Of a stretch of 11,964 nucleotides of DNA, positions 1-6,766 are shown in pieces. Each line of letters starts with the position of its first letter. Positions within the stretch are counted from its first letter, which is position 1. The notes below the pieces were generated by a model. It was given only the letters and a program-made list of their open reading frames with translations, did no database searches and was not told the DNA's origin. This stretch comes from Bacteroidales bacterium UBA3143 (GTDB lineage Bacteria; Bacteroidota; Bacteroidia; Bacteroidales; Dysgonomonadaceae): NCBI GenBank assembly GCA_002364735.1, contig DEZB01000002.1, positions 1 through 11,964 of the forward strand, written 5' to 3'. Made by a program: the position numbers and the translations under genes.

Positions 1-71
1 ATATTACTGCAATGTGGGTTAACCTGCACCATTGATCAAACTTTGATTAATAATGGGTGTCGGTAGCTAAT
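1..71. other. Left edge, no gene identified
   Basis: This short stretch lies beyond the terminator of the minus-strand betaine operon. Plus-strand frame 1 is open from base 1 to a TAG at 64-66, so it could be the last 21 codons of a plus-strand gene that begins outside the window, but nothing in those residues is recognisable. I see no promoter or RNA gene here. Confidence 0.3.
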
Positions 72-109
72 AAAAAAACCCGGAAAATTATTCCCAGGCT
101 TCTTTTTTT
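72..109. terminator. Bidirectional intrinsic terminator after proX
   Basis: Read on the minus strand, AAGCC-T-(G)-GGAA pairs with TTCC-G-GGTT around a short AT loop, with one bulged G and GU pairs, and is followed directly by a run of seven T (plus-strand A72-A78). On the plus strand the same stem is followed by T103-T109. It lies 18 to 55 bases past the proX stop codon, where the porin-proVWX transcript should end. The plus-strand T-run suggests it could also stop a convergent transcript entering from the left edge. Confidence 0.72.
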
Positions 110-126
110 ATTTAATTCTAAACAAT

Positions 127-984
127 TTAATTGTTATACCAACTATCAATCATTTCTTTGTTTGCTTCATACCACATCCGTGCACCAGCTTCACTACCAT
201 TCTCATCAATAGTGCTCATTAAATCATTTAGCTGTGAATCAGTTAAGTGGAAGTTTTTAAAATATCCAGCAGCTTGAGGCATGTCTTCTTCAAATCCTCT
301 ACGCGAAAGAATTGCACAAACATCCGTAGGATATACTCCTTTTGGGTCTTCTAAGAATTTTAAATCAAATTGTGTCCACTTTATGTGGGGTTTCCAACCT
401 GTTATTACAATCCAGTCTTCATTTCTTGTTGCTTTCTGAAGAGCAGCAACCATTGCTGGTCCGCTTGATGTTATTTGCTCAAACTCTAAACCATATGCTT
501 CAATAGCATCGTATGTATCTCTATGGATACCCGCACCGCTATCAATACCAATGATCTTGCCATCAAACTTTTCCTTATTAGCATTCAATTCTTCAATAGA
601 ATTGATGGGTAAATATGATGGTACTACCAAGCCTGTGGTTCCTTCACTGAAAGACTCGCCCAGTTTTACTAATTTATCCCCATAATCTTCCCAATAATAT
701 TTGTGCGTGTTGGGCAACCATGCATCCATGAAAACATCACCTTTGGAGTTTTCTTTTGATAATTCAGCGAATATCAGTCCTGGATCTAAGTTGGTTAACT
801 CTACTGTGTAACCTTGTTCTTCCAAAGCTACTTTAGATAAATGAGAGTATGCAACCGCCTCTACCCAATTTGGATATAAAATGGTTACTTTCTTTTTTCC
901 GTCATCACTGCTTGTACATGCAGTAAATGATACAATTAAACCTACTATTAAAGCAAGGCTTAATAGATTTCTAAATCTCTTCAT
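127..984 (-). CDS. proX: Glycine betaine/proline betaine-binding lipoprotein (OpuAC/ProX family)
   Basis: This is the 285-residue substrate-binding component of an OpuA/ProU-type ABC importer. A basic start, a hydrophobic segment (residues 7-20) and a lipobox ending in Cys23 (SFTAC) mark a lipoprotein, anchored in the cytoplasmic membrane facing the periplasm if sorted as usual. The mature part matches the OpuAC fold: YPNW at 37-40, DAWLPN at 87-92, GSxAGIHRDTYDA-like loop at 149-160, and ITGWKPH at 195-200 followed by FLEDPKG at 210-216. Trp40, Trp89 and Trp197 are candidates for the aromatic cage that holds the trimethylammonium group in this family. It is the last gene of the operon, 37 bases after proW. 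Choline or carnitine instead of betaine cannot be excluded from sequence alone. Confidence 0.93.
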   Translation of the reverse strand: MKRFRNLLSLALIVGLIVSFTACTSSDDGKKKVTILYPNWVEAVAYSHLSKVALEEQGYTVELTNLDPGLIFAELSKENSKGDVFMDAWLPNTHKYYWEDYGDKLVKLGESFSEGTTGLVVPSYLPINSIEELNANKEKFDGKIIGIDSGAGIHRDTYDAIEAYGLEFEQITSSGPAMVAALQKATRNEDWIVITGWKPHIKWTQFDLKFLEDPKGVYPTDVCAILSRRGFEEDMPQAAGYFKNFHLTDSQLNDLMSTIDENGSEAGARMWYEANKEMIDSWYNN

Positions 985-1021
985 AATTGTTTTGTCTTTA
1001 TTATTAAATTCTATTTTTTTA

Positions 1022-1903
1022 TTATTCGTTCTTGTTCGCTTGGTTTTTGTTTGCGAAAGCTTGTGTTATGCGGTCAAGTATAATTGCTAAGATAACAATT
1101 CCAAGCCCAGATTCAAATCCTTTTGCAACATCATTTTGTTGAATTCCTTGATATACAATACTTCCAAGCCCACGAGCACCTACCATTGAAGCAATAACTA
1201 CCATAGAAAGTGATAACAAAATTACTTGGTTGACACCTGTCAAAATAGTTGGCATTGCCAATGGTAATTCAATTTTGAATAGTATTTGGTTTTCAGTTGC
1301 TCCAAATGCCCTTCCAGCTTCTATGACTTCTTTCTGCACATTTTTAATTCCCAAACTGGTAAGTCGCACTGCGGGAGGCACCGAGAAAATAACGGTAGCT
1401 ATAACACCTGGAGTATTTCCAACACTGAAAAAGAAAATGGCAGGAATAAGGTAAACGAAAGCAGGCATGGTTTGCATAAAATCAAGAATGGGTTTGATTA
1501 TGGCTTCAGCAACTTTGCTTTTCGCTGATAATATTCCAAATGGAATCCCAATAATGAGTGCGATAAAGGTTGAAACCAATACCAATGTTGTTGTTTGTAT
1601 AGCTTCTTTCCAATATCCCATGCCGTATATCAATAAAAAACCAAAGATTATAAAAATTGACAAGCCAATTCCTTTTTTTAATCCTTCTTTCTTTAATGAG
1701 CTGCGACCTGCATTTGCATAATAGGCTAAAAAAGTAATAACTATTAGGAGCACAACAAAAGGAATAGAGAGTAGAAATGCAGTCATGTTGTCTACAGTCC
1801 AAGATATTCCATCATCCATTGCATCCCAAATGGGTGTGAAAGTTACTTGCAAGTAATTAATTGCAATTTCGATATATTTTCCTAAATCAATAATTTTGTT
1901 CAT
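1022..1903 (-). CDS. proW: Glycine betaine ABC transporter permease (ProW/OpuAB family)
   Basis: This 293-residue integral membrane protein forms the translocation path of the betaine importer. Hydrophobic segments are seen at about 42-64, 79-95, 102-124, 143-175, 221-246 and 264-284. The cytoplasmic EAA loop that docks on the ATPase is clear: EAGRAFGATENQ at 195-206, then ELPLAMPTI at 212-220. PPAVRLTSLGI (176-186) is also typical of the family. The N-terminal portion before the first membrane segment (about 40 residues, IWDAMDDGISWTVDN) resembles the short periplasmic N-tail of ProW. The start codon lies one base after the proV stop, so translational coupling is likely. Length is close to OpuAB (about 280) and shorter than E. 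coli ProW (about 354). Confidence 0.93.
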   Translation of the reverse strand: MNKIIDLGKYIEIAINYLQVTFTPIWDAMDDGISWTVDNMTAFLLSIPFVVLLIVITFLAYYANAGRSSLKKEGLKKGIGLSIFIIFGFLLIYGMGYWKEAIQTTTLVLVSTFIALIIGIPFGILSAKSKVAEAIIKPILDFMQTMPAFVYLIPAIFFFSVGNTPGVIATVIFSVPPAVRLTSLGIKNVQKEVIEAGRAFGATENQILFKIELPLAMPTILTGVNQVILLSLSMVVIASMVGARGLGSIVYQGIQQNDVAKGFESGLGIVILAIILDRITQAFANKNQANKNE

Positions 1904-1904
1904 A

Positions 1905-3149
1905 TCAAATTTCGTTAGCTTTTTCTATTAATTCAATCACCTCATCATCATCGTAGCGTGTAGCTTCTATGACAATTGAAGTCTGAGTAACAAGTCCAAT
2001 CAGTTTTCCTTCTTCTTTATCAACCACTGCAACAGGGTAACTGTTATTAGAGATAAGAGGTATCATTTGCTCCACTGTGTAATCTTTGTGCACACTCGGA
2101 ACATCTGTTTTCAATGCTTTTTCTACAGTTCGTTCTTTCTCGCGTGCAAGTTGTATCATATCAGCCAACTCAACATAACCAAGAAACTTGTGTTCTGAGT
2201 TCTCAACAGGAAGTACATATACACCAGTAGATCGCATTTTGCGAATGGCACCTTTAGGACCATCTTTACCAAATTGAACTATTGTAGGTTTACGAAACAT
2301 CAATGTTTCGGCAGTGATAACTGTTTTACGGTCCACTTTCTCGATAAATGCTTTGATATAGTCGCTTGCCGGATTAGAGAGAATTTCTTCGGCAGTACCA
2401 ATTTGTTCAATAACACCGTCTTTCATAATCGCAATCCGATCACCTATTTTAAATGCTTCATCCAAATCGTGGGTAATAAACACAATCGTTTTATGTAATT
2501 TGCCCTGTATTTGTAAAAGCTCATCTTGCATGTCCGATTTAATCAATGGATCGAGAGCCGAAAAAGCCTCGTCCATCAACAATACATCTGTATTGTTTGC
2601 TAAAGCTCTGGCCAGACCTACTCGTTGTTGCATTCCTCCAGACATAGCTCCAGGATATTGTTCCTCATAACCTTTTAGCCCAACCGTTTGCAACACCTCC
2701 ATCCCTCTCTCATAGCGAGCTTCTTTAGAGTCGCCTCTTAGTTCAAGGCCAAATGTTGCATTATCAAGAATAGTTCTGTGTGGTAGTAGTCCGAAGTTTT
2801 GAAAAACCATACTCATCTCATTTCGACGGGTATTCATTAACTCTTTGTTTCCTGCTCGTGTAATATCGTGGTCTTTAAAGAATACCTTACCAGCAGTGGG
2901 CTCGTTTAGCCTGTTTAAACATCTAATTAAAGTGGATTTTCCACTACCAGAAAGTCCCATCACCACGAATATTTCTCCTTCATATACTTTAAAATTGGCT
3001 TTGTTAATTCCAACCGTACATTTAGTTTTTCGGAGAATTTCCTCTTTAGATGCTCCTTTATTTAGCATAGCAAGCGCCTCCTTTTTTCTTTTTCCGAAAA
3101 TAAGAGTCAAATCTTCTACTCTAAGTTTTATGTTTTTGTTATCAGCCAT
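1905..3149 (-). CDS. proV: Glycine betaine ABC transporter ATP-binding protein with CBS domains (ProV/OpuAA)
   Basis: This is the ATPase of the betaine importer, 414 residues from the ATG at 3149. I prefer this start to the in-frame ATG at 3203, which would add 18 hydrophobic residues and overlap the porin gene; MADNKNIKLRVEDL fits the family N-terminus. Walker A is GLSGSGKST (about 65-73), Q-loop MVFQNFG (about 114-120), signature MSGGMQQR (about 169-176), Walker B VLLMDEAFSALDP (about 189-201) and switch His in FITHD (about 227). Residues about 277-395 form a tandem CBS pair ending in GLVTQTSIV, the module that in OpuA-type systems gates activity by ionic strength or a nucleotide ligand. 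The acidic tail DDDEVIELIEKANEI follows. It begins 11 bases after the porin gene. Confidence 0.95.
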   Translation of the reverse strand: MADNKNIKLRVEDLTLIFGKRKKEALAMLNKGASKEEILRKTKCTVGINKANFKVYEGEIFVVMGLSGSGKSTLIRCLNRLNEPTAGKVFFKDHDITRAGNKELMNTRRNEMSMVFQNFGLLPHRTILDNATFGLELRGDSKEARYERGMEVLQTVGLKGYEEQYPGAMSGGMQQRVGLARALANNTDVLLMDEAFSALDPLIKSDMQDELLQIQGKLHKTIVFITHDLDEAFKIGDRIAIMKDGVIEQIGTAEEILSNPASDYIKAFIEKVDRKTVITAETLMFRKPTIVQFGKDGPKGAIRKMRSTGVYVLPVENSEHKFLGYVELADMIQLAREKERTVEKALKTDVPSVHKDYTVEQMIPLISNNSYPVAVVDKEEGKLIGLVTQTSIVIEATRYDDDEVIELIEKANEI

Positions 3150-3160
3150 ATAATTAAGTA

Positions 3161-4360
3161 TTAAAAATAATAACCCAAATTGATATTTAGTCGACCATTC
3201 CAAGGTGCGTCCTTTATTCCCGAACCCAATCCTTTTCCGAAATCGTCAGTTAACCATGGTTGGTTTTTACCCATGGCATAATCGAAGTAAGCGTAAATTG
3301 GACCTGCAGTAACCATAAATCCTGGGATGAGGTGATGCGTGTTTTCAAACTCTTTATTTGCTTTGTCAACCAAAGAATAATCTAAATAAGGTTGAATACT
3401 TGAGATGGGTCCCCAGCTAACGGGAATGTTATATGCAAGACCAACCACATAAATGTTTGCTTTCGCAGCCACCCCTCCTGTATATGTGTCTCCACCAGGA
3501 TAGTTAGCTCCATAAGCCCCCATTTGTAGAACGTCAAGTTTATTGCCTGCATCGTCTTTCGCTTTATAATTATAATGTACAAACTCAGTTTTTAAATTAA
3601 AACCTGCAAAATCTCCCACCACATGAGCTGCAAAAGCATTAGATGTTTCCGATTTATCTAATGTTTTGTTGTATATTCCTCCAATTTGTCCCGAAAGACC
3701 TACCTCCCAGTTAGGAACAACACGCCACGCTACTCGTGCATTAAATTGGTCTAACTCCGAGAGCGCAGCTTCTCTTTGCTCGAAGTTGCCGTCAGCATCA
3801 ACAATAGCTCCTCCTGGCACAATATCATAAGAATATCTCGCAGTGTTTGCTGGCCCAGACCCATTAGGTTCTGCCTGACGATAATATGCCAGTGATATGT
3901 CAATGTCGTCTGTTGGAGTGATGTCAAACTTTATCCCCATGTCGTAATCATCTTCCAAACCTACATAATAAGGAGCTTGAAAGAAATAGTTGTGCGATGC
4001 AAAACTAAGAATACCAAAGGGTACTTGCGAAACTCCTAATTTTGTATATACCACATCTGAGAATTTGTAACCAAAATAACCATGATGCAAGAAGTGATTT
4101 TTAGAAGAAGGATAGAAACGATATTCGAAACTTAAGTCGATACCAGATATAGAGCCATTCATATTCAAACGCCAAGTATCCCAAGTAAATTGTGGATCCG
4201 ATTTATCTGTGCTACTTTCATAGTTCGTTGATAAAATGTTGTACCGCAATGCGCCACCAAATTTGATTCCATCTTTTTTTTCACTTTCTTGAGCAGTTGT
4301 TAAAAATGGGAAAAGCAACAATGTTAGAACAAAAAACTTCTGTTTTAGTTTTAAATACAT
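3161..4360 (-). CDS. Outer-membrane beta-barrel porin, first gene of the betaine operon
   Basis: The 399-residue protein starts with a Sec signal peptide (MYLKLKQKFF then a hydrophobic core to about residue 20, likely cut near TTAQ|ES). It then alternates polar and aromatic residues in amphipathic strand-turn patterns throughout, and ends in NLGYYF, with the terminal Phe expected of a BAM-inserted barrel. Asp/Asn/Gly-rich turns such as GLEDDYDMGIKFDITPTDDIDI are consistent with 14-18 strands. It resembles the Bacteroidota porins often annotated as phosphate-selective porin-like or simply porin, but no selectivity motif is evident. The 11-base gap to proV and the single promoter upstream place it in the proVWX operon, so I infer that it admits betaine or related compatible solutes across the outer membrane. 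Confidence is high for a barrel and moderate for the substrate. Confidence 0.82.
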   Translation of the reverse strand: MYLKLKQKFFVLTLLLFPFLTTAQESEKKDGIKFGGALRYNILSTNYESSTDKSDPQFTWDTWRLNMNGSISGIDLSFEYRFYPSSKNHFLHHGYFGYKFSDVVYTKLGVSQVPFGILSFASHNYFFQAPYYVGLEDDYDMGIKFDITPTDDIDISLAYYRQAEPNGSGPANTARYSYDIVPGGAIVDADGNFEQREAALSELDQFNARVAWRVVPNWEVGLSGQIGGIYNKTLDKSETSNAFAAHVVGDFAGFNLKTEFVHYNYKAKDDAGNKLDVLQMGAYGANYPGGDTYTGGVAAKANIYVVGLAYNIPVSWGPISSIQPYLDYSLVDKANKEFENTHHLIPGFMVTAGPIYAYFDYAMGKNQPWLTDDFGKGLGSGIKDAPWNGRLNINLGYYF

Positions 4361-4478
4361 GTTTAAAAAATTTTTATTTTAATGATCACTTTATATTGTG
4401 TAAGATTTTCAAAACGTTGATTACTTTCGCTAATATGAGGTGATTGGAGGGAAACTAACTAAATAGAATATCACAGTA

Positions 4479-4497
4479 TCTGGGTCTAAACCACAGA
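4479..4497 (-). other. Hairpin in the 5' leader of the porin-proVWX mRNA
   Basis: On the minus strand the 19 bases TCTGTGGTTTAGACCCAGA fold into a 7-bp stem (TCTG-GGT/ACC-CAGA) with one bulged T and a TTAG loop. It begins about 25 bases after the predicted transcription start. It could stabilise the mRNA or be part of a larger fold; no known riboswitch class is recognised. Confidence 0.4.
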
Positions 4498-4500
4498 GAT

Positions 4501-4512
4501 TAGTAGTTACTA
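4501..4512. promoter_or_regulatory. 12-base palindrome at the predicted start of the betaine operon transcript
   Basis: TAGTA-GT-TACTA is a perfect inverted repeat with a 2-base centre lying 15-26 bases downstream of the -7 box, i.e. over the first transcribed bases. That position suits a repressor operator. It is short and AT-rich, so chance is possible. Confidence 0.3.
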
Positions 4513-4526
4513 AATTTTAAAAGCTA

Positions 4527-4557
4527 CAAAGATACGATTTTTTAGGGAGCTATCAAA
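4527..4557 (-). promoter_or_regulatory. Bacteroidota-type promoter for porin-proVWX
   Basis: On the minus strand TTTG (plus 4554-4557) is separated by exactly 19 bases from TATCTTTG (plus 4527-4534), matching the Bacteroidota primary sigma factor consensus TTTG-N19-21-TAnnTTTG at every defined position. The predicted start near 4520 gives a leader of roughly 160 bases, unusually long, before the porin ATG. No other equally good match lies closer to the gene. Confidence 0.8.
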
Positions 4558-4810
4558 ATGGGTGGTGCATGCAATACTATTTAGAATGGTTTATTCAATG
4601 GTGTTTTTTTGTGTTTTTTGCTGTATTAAGTTTATGGTAAGTGATACTTTATTATTACGTTGAATAAAGCTGTAGCATGTTTATTTTCAGGGAATGTATT
4701 ATTTAAATGTCATGGCAACAACATTTAATAATGATTTATCAATGATCAAAAATAATTCATTTTGCTGATTGAGGTACCATTTAAATAGAAAAACACCTCA
4801 TTTGTATGTG

Positions 4811-5155
4811 TTAAACAGGTGTTACAATTTGTAATCCCACCAATGAGACGATTAGAGTCGAAAGAAAAACCATTCGCCACACTGTTACAGGTTCTGCAAA
4901 AATGAAAATACCAAATATTACGCTACACACTGCACCTATCCCTGCCCACACAGCATAAGCTGTACCAACTGGTATTGGTCGTGCACCTCCCATTGATCGA
5001 TATAGTAAATACATGCTTATACTTACACAAATAGCAAATGATGCTAACCACATCAATTTCTCTTTTCCTAAAGATTCTTGTGCTTTGCCCAAGCTTATTG
5101 CAAATCCAGCTTCAAAAACGCCACCAATTATAAGAAGAATCCAATTTATACTCAT
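4811..5155 (-). CDS. sugE: Small multidrug resistance protein, Gdx/SugE subfamily (probable guanidinium exporter)
   Basis: This 114-residue protein has four membrane segments (about 5-23, 34-52, 66-86 and 93-111), the SMR layout. Glu15 in the first segment is the conserved proton- and substrate-binding carboxylate. The third segment carries PVGTAYAVWAGIGAV (62-76), which matches Gdx/SugE (PVGTAYAVWTGIGAV) rather than EmrE; Gdx members export guanidinium in exchange for protons. A few extra residues (GGARPI, 56-61) precede that motif relative to E. coli SugE. The protein would act as a dual-topology dimer in the cytoplasmic membrane. The gene starts 31 bases after the stop of the LolE-like gene and is probably co-transcribed with it. 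I see no guanidine riboswitch or partner SMR gene beside it, so quaternary ammonium export remains possible. Confidence 0.86.
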   Translation of the reverse strand: MSINWILLIIGGVFEAGFAISLGKAQESLGKEKLMWLASFAICVSISMYLLYRSMGGARPIPVGTAYAVWAGIGAVCSVIFGIFIFAEPVTVWRMVFLSTLIVSLVGLQIVTPV

Positions 5156-5186
5156 TTTCTAATTATCTGTTTTAAAAGTTATACTA

Positions 5187-6434
5187 TTACTCAAACTTGA
5201 TTGATTTCACTGGCGAAATCTTAGCAATCAAATAAGAAGGACCAATCATCATTAGTAAAGATACTAATAATGTGCCTGCATTAATAATTAAAATTATCAA
5301 TAAATTTATGTCTACAGGAACGTAAGCCGTGTAGTACACTTCAGGATTGAGCTTCACTATGTGTAAATATTTTTGTGCAAAACAAAGCGTTAAAGCAATT
5401 ATGTTACCCCAAAACAATCCTTTCAGGATGAGGAATGAAGAGAGATAAAGAAATATCTTCCGAATGTTAAAGTCGCGTGTACCTACTGCTTTCAATATAC
5501 CAATCATATTGGTGCGCTCCAATATAATTATCAATAGACCCGATATCATGGTAAACCCCGAAACAATAAGCATCAATATAATAATTATCCACACATTCAT
5601 ATCCAACAAGCTTAACCAATCGAATATAATAGGGTTGATGTCTTTAATAGACTGCGTGTAAAGGGTGTTACCCAAGCGGTCGCGGTGAGTGGCCATATCA
5701 AAAAACAGGTTTTGAGCAGTCAAGTCCAAGTTGTTGTAATCTTTCACCAACACCTCCAGTCCACTTGCAAAGTCATCATCCCACTGGTTTAGTTTCGATA
5801 ATAGGTTCATATCTGTGAGAATATAAAGCTTGTCGTAGTCCTCAAAGTTTGTTTGATAAATACCCGTAATCTCAAAACGACGTGCCCTGACAGGTTCTTG
5901 TACAAAATAGGTTGTAAACTTATCCCCCAATTTCAAGTGAAGCTTGTTGGCAATATCCCTTGATACAATTGCTTGATTTACCCCCGAAGTGTCATCAGGT
6001 TGTATAATGTGTCCTTCAACCATATTCTTTTTAAAGAAATCCCAATCGTAAGCATCATTAATGCCTTTCAGCACAATCCCTTGAAAATTTTCGTCCGTCT
6101 TTATTATGCCCGGTTTAATAATATAGGGTTGAACATGTCTTATTTGCGGATTGGCATTTAGTTTATTCATCAGCGTGTCAGATATGGCTATGGGGTTTAG
6201 TTCATACGAACTATTATCCTCAAACGAAGTTATCTGAATGTGCGACCCAAATCCAATGACCTTTCCGCGAATCTCTTTTTTAAATCCAATCACAATACAT
6301 ACCGATAGTATCATTACCGTTAATCCCAAAGCAATGCCCGTCACCGCAATAGATACAGCTGGAGATGAAACACGTTTTTCGTTTTTCTTCTCGCCTTTGT
6401 ATAATCGTTTCGCTATAAAAAGTTCGGTATTCAT
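5187..6434 (-). CDS. LolC/LolE-type ABC transporter permease (FtsX/MacB fold)
   Basis: The 415-residue protein has the four-helix MacB/LolCE layout: one membrane segment at about 25-50, a large periplasmic domain (about 51-280, with ISDTLMNKLNANPQIRHVQPYI and the ARRFEITGIYQTNFEDYDK stretch typical of the MacB_PCD domain), then three membrane segments at about 281-305, 327-352 and 376-400. The cytoplasmic ERTNMIGILKAVGTRD (about 305-320) is the coupling segment that contacts the ATPase. In Bacteroidota, proteins of this type are the lone LolC/E-like subunit presumed to release lipoproteins from the inner membrane toward the outer membrane. Its ATPase (LolD) is not in this window. The start at 6434 lies about 27 bases from a good -7 box. 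Exact substrate cannot be told from sequence. Confidence 0.85.
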   Translation of the reverse strand: MNTELFIAKRLYKGEKKNEKRVSSPAVSIAVTGIALGLTVMILSVCIVIGFKKEIRGKVIGFGSHIQITSFEDNSSYELNPIAISDTLMNKLNANPQIRHVQPYIIKPGIIKTDENFQGIVLKGINDAYDWDFFKKNMVEGHIIQPDDTSGVNQAIVSRDIANKLHLKLGDKFTTYFVQEPVRARRFEITGIYQTNFEDYDKLYILTDMNLLSKLNQWDDDFASGLEVLVKDYNNLDLTAQNLFFDMATHRDRLGNTLYTQSIKDINPIIFDWLSLLDMNVWIIIILMLIVSGFTMISGLLIIILERTNMIGILKAVGTRDFNIRKIFLYLSSFLILKGLFWGNIIALTLCFAQKYLHIVKLNPEVYYTAYVPVDINLLIILIINAGTLLVSLLMMIGPSYLIAKISPVKSIKFE

Positions 6435-6460
6435 TTGTCTATTTTAGTGTTCAATTGCAA

Positions 6461-6468
6461 CAAAGATA
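6461..6468 (-). promoter_or_regulatory. -7 promoter box for the LolE-like/SMR gene pair
   Basis: TATCTTTG on the minus strand matches TAnnTTTG exactly and lies 26 bases before the ATG at 6434, giving a short leader. No TTTG -33 element is found at the expected 19-21 base spacing, so only the downstream half of the promoter is supported. Confidence 0.55.
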
Positions 6469-6526
6469 CTGAAATATATTTTGGTGTTTGTTTTTTTTAT
6501 GAGAAAGCTCACATGAATAAAAAAAT

Positions 6527-6610
6527 AGCTGACGCAGGTCTTCGACCTGTGCCTTCTGCCTTATGTATGAGAATAGAAGAATAAGTTTATAAACTGCCGC
6601 TCGCGCCGAT
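6527..6610 (+). repeat. REP-like interspersed repeat with a perfect hairpin (copy A)
   Basis: The core is CAGGTC-TTC-GACCTG (6535-6549), extended by a GU and a CG pair to an 8-bp stem, preceded by GCTGA and followed by GTGCCTTCTGCC. A second module, AGAAGAATAAGTTTATA (6576-6592), lies downstream, then a GC-rich GCCGCTCGCGCC. Both modules recur elsewhere in the window: the hairpin module at 11048-11088 (same strand, diverged) and 11927-11940, and the second module in inverse orientation at 11896-11914. No coding capacity is evident. The form (short, intergenic, hairpin, modular) is that of REP-like elements, but no transposase is present here. Confidence 0.55.
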
Positions 6611-6766
6611 TTCCATATTGGTGTGCTGCGAAGCATGAATAATAATCAGTGAAAAAGAAAATTTAGTTTAAGCGACACAAATTTTTTAAAGAGCCGTACG
6701 AGGGTGTGTTTGTCGTGTTTTTTTAATCATAAAGCTTATGCGAATAAACTACTATTTAAACCTCCC

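Larger units (their letters stand above)
4361..4810. other. 450-base intergenic region: operon leader, promoter and inverted repeats
   Basis: No credible gene is present. Reading toward the porin (minus strand), the region holds an AT-rich inverted repeat at 4703-4728 (TTAAATGT, 10-base loop, ACATTTAA), the promoter at 4527-4557, a 12-base palindrome at 4501-4512 and a leader hairpin at 4479-4497. The last bases before the ATG are almost pure A/T with no Shine-Dalgarno sequence, usual for Bacteroidota. A 6-bp inverted repeat (TGAGGT/ACCTCA, 4770-4800, 19-base loop) sits 10 bases past the stop of the small multidrug resistance gene but lacks a T-run, so a terminator role is weak. Confidence 0.6.
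6435..6766. other. Intergenic gap between pflA and the LolE-like gene
   Basis: The gap of 332 bases holds the -7 box near its left end, a REP-like hairpin repeat at about 6527-6610 and an imperfect inverted repeat (CGACACAAA 6673-6681, TTTGTCG 6709-6715) followed on the plus strand by seven T at 6718-6724. The latter could be a terminator only for plus-strand transcription, for which no gene is seen. A 61-codon minus-strand frame at 6451-6636 runs through the repeat, has no recognisable features, and is not called as a gene. Confidence 0.5.

Noticed and set aside
881..1721. Plus-strand frames of 69-84 codons opposite proX and proW
   Set aside because: They are antisense shadows of well-supported minus-strand genes with intact family motifs.
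3150..3203. Longer proV start adding 18 residues
   Set aside because: The extension overlaps the porin C-terminal codons in another frame, is hydrophobic and unlike the cytoplasmic N-terminus of ProV; the ATG at 3149 gives the family start.
4770..4800. TGAGGT/ACCTCA hairpin as terminator of the SMR gene
   Set aside because: Six pairs around a 19-base loop with no T-run; kept only as a note in the intergenic entry.
6451..6636. 61-codon minus-strand frame in the gap upstream of the LolE-like gene
   Set aside because: It coincides with the REP-like repeat and the -7 box of the downstream gene, and shows no family features.
6673..6724. Terminator after pflA from the CGACACAAA/TTTGTCG inverted repeat
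   Set aside because: The stem is imperfect with a long loop, and its T-run lies on the plus strand, opposite to pflA transcription.
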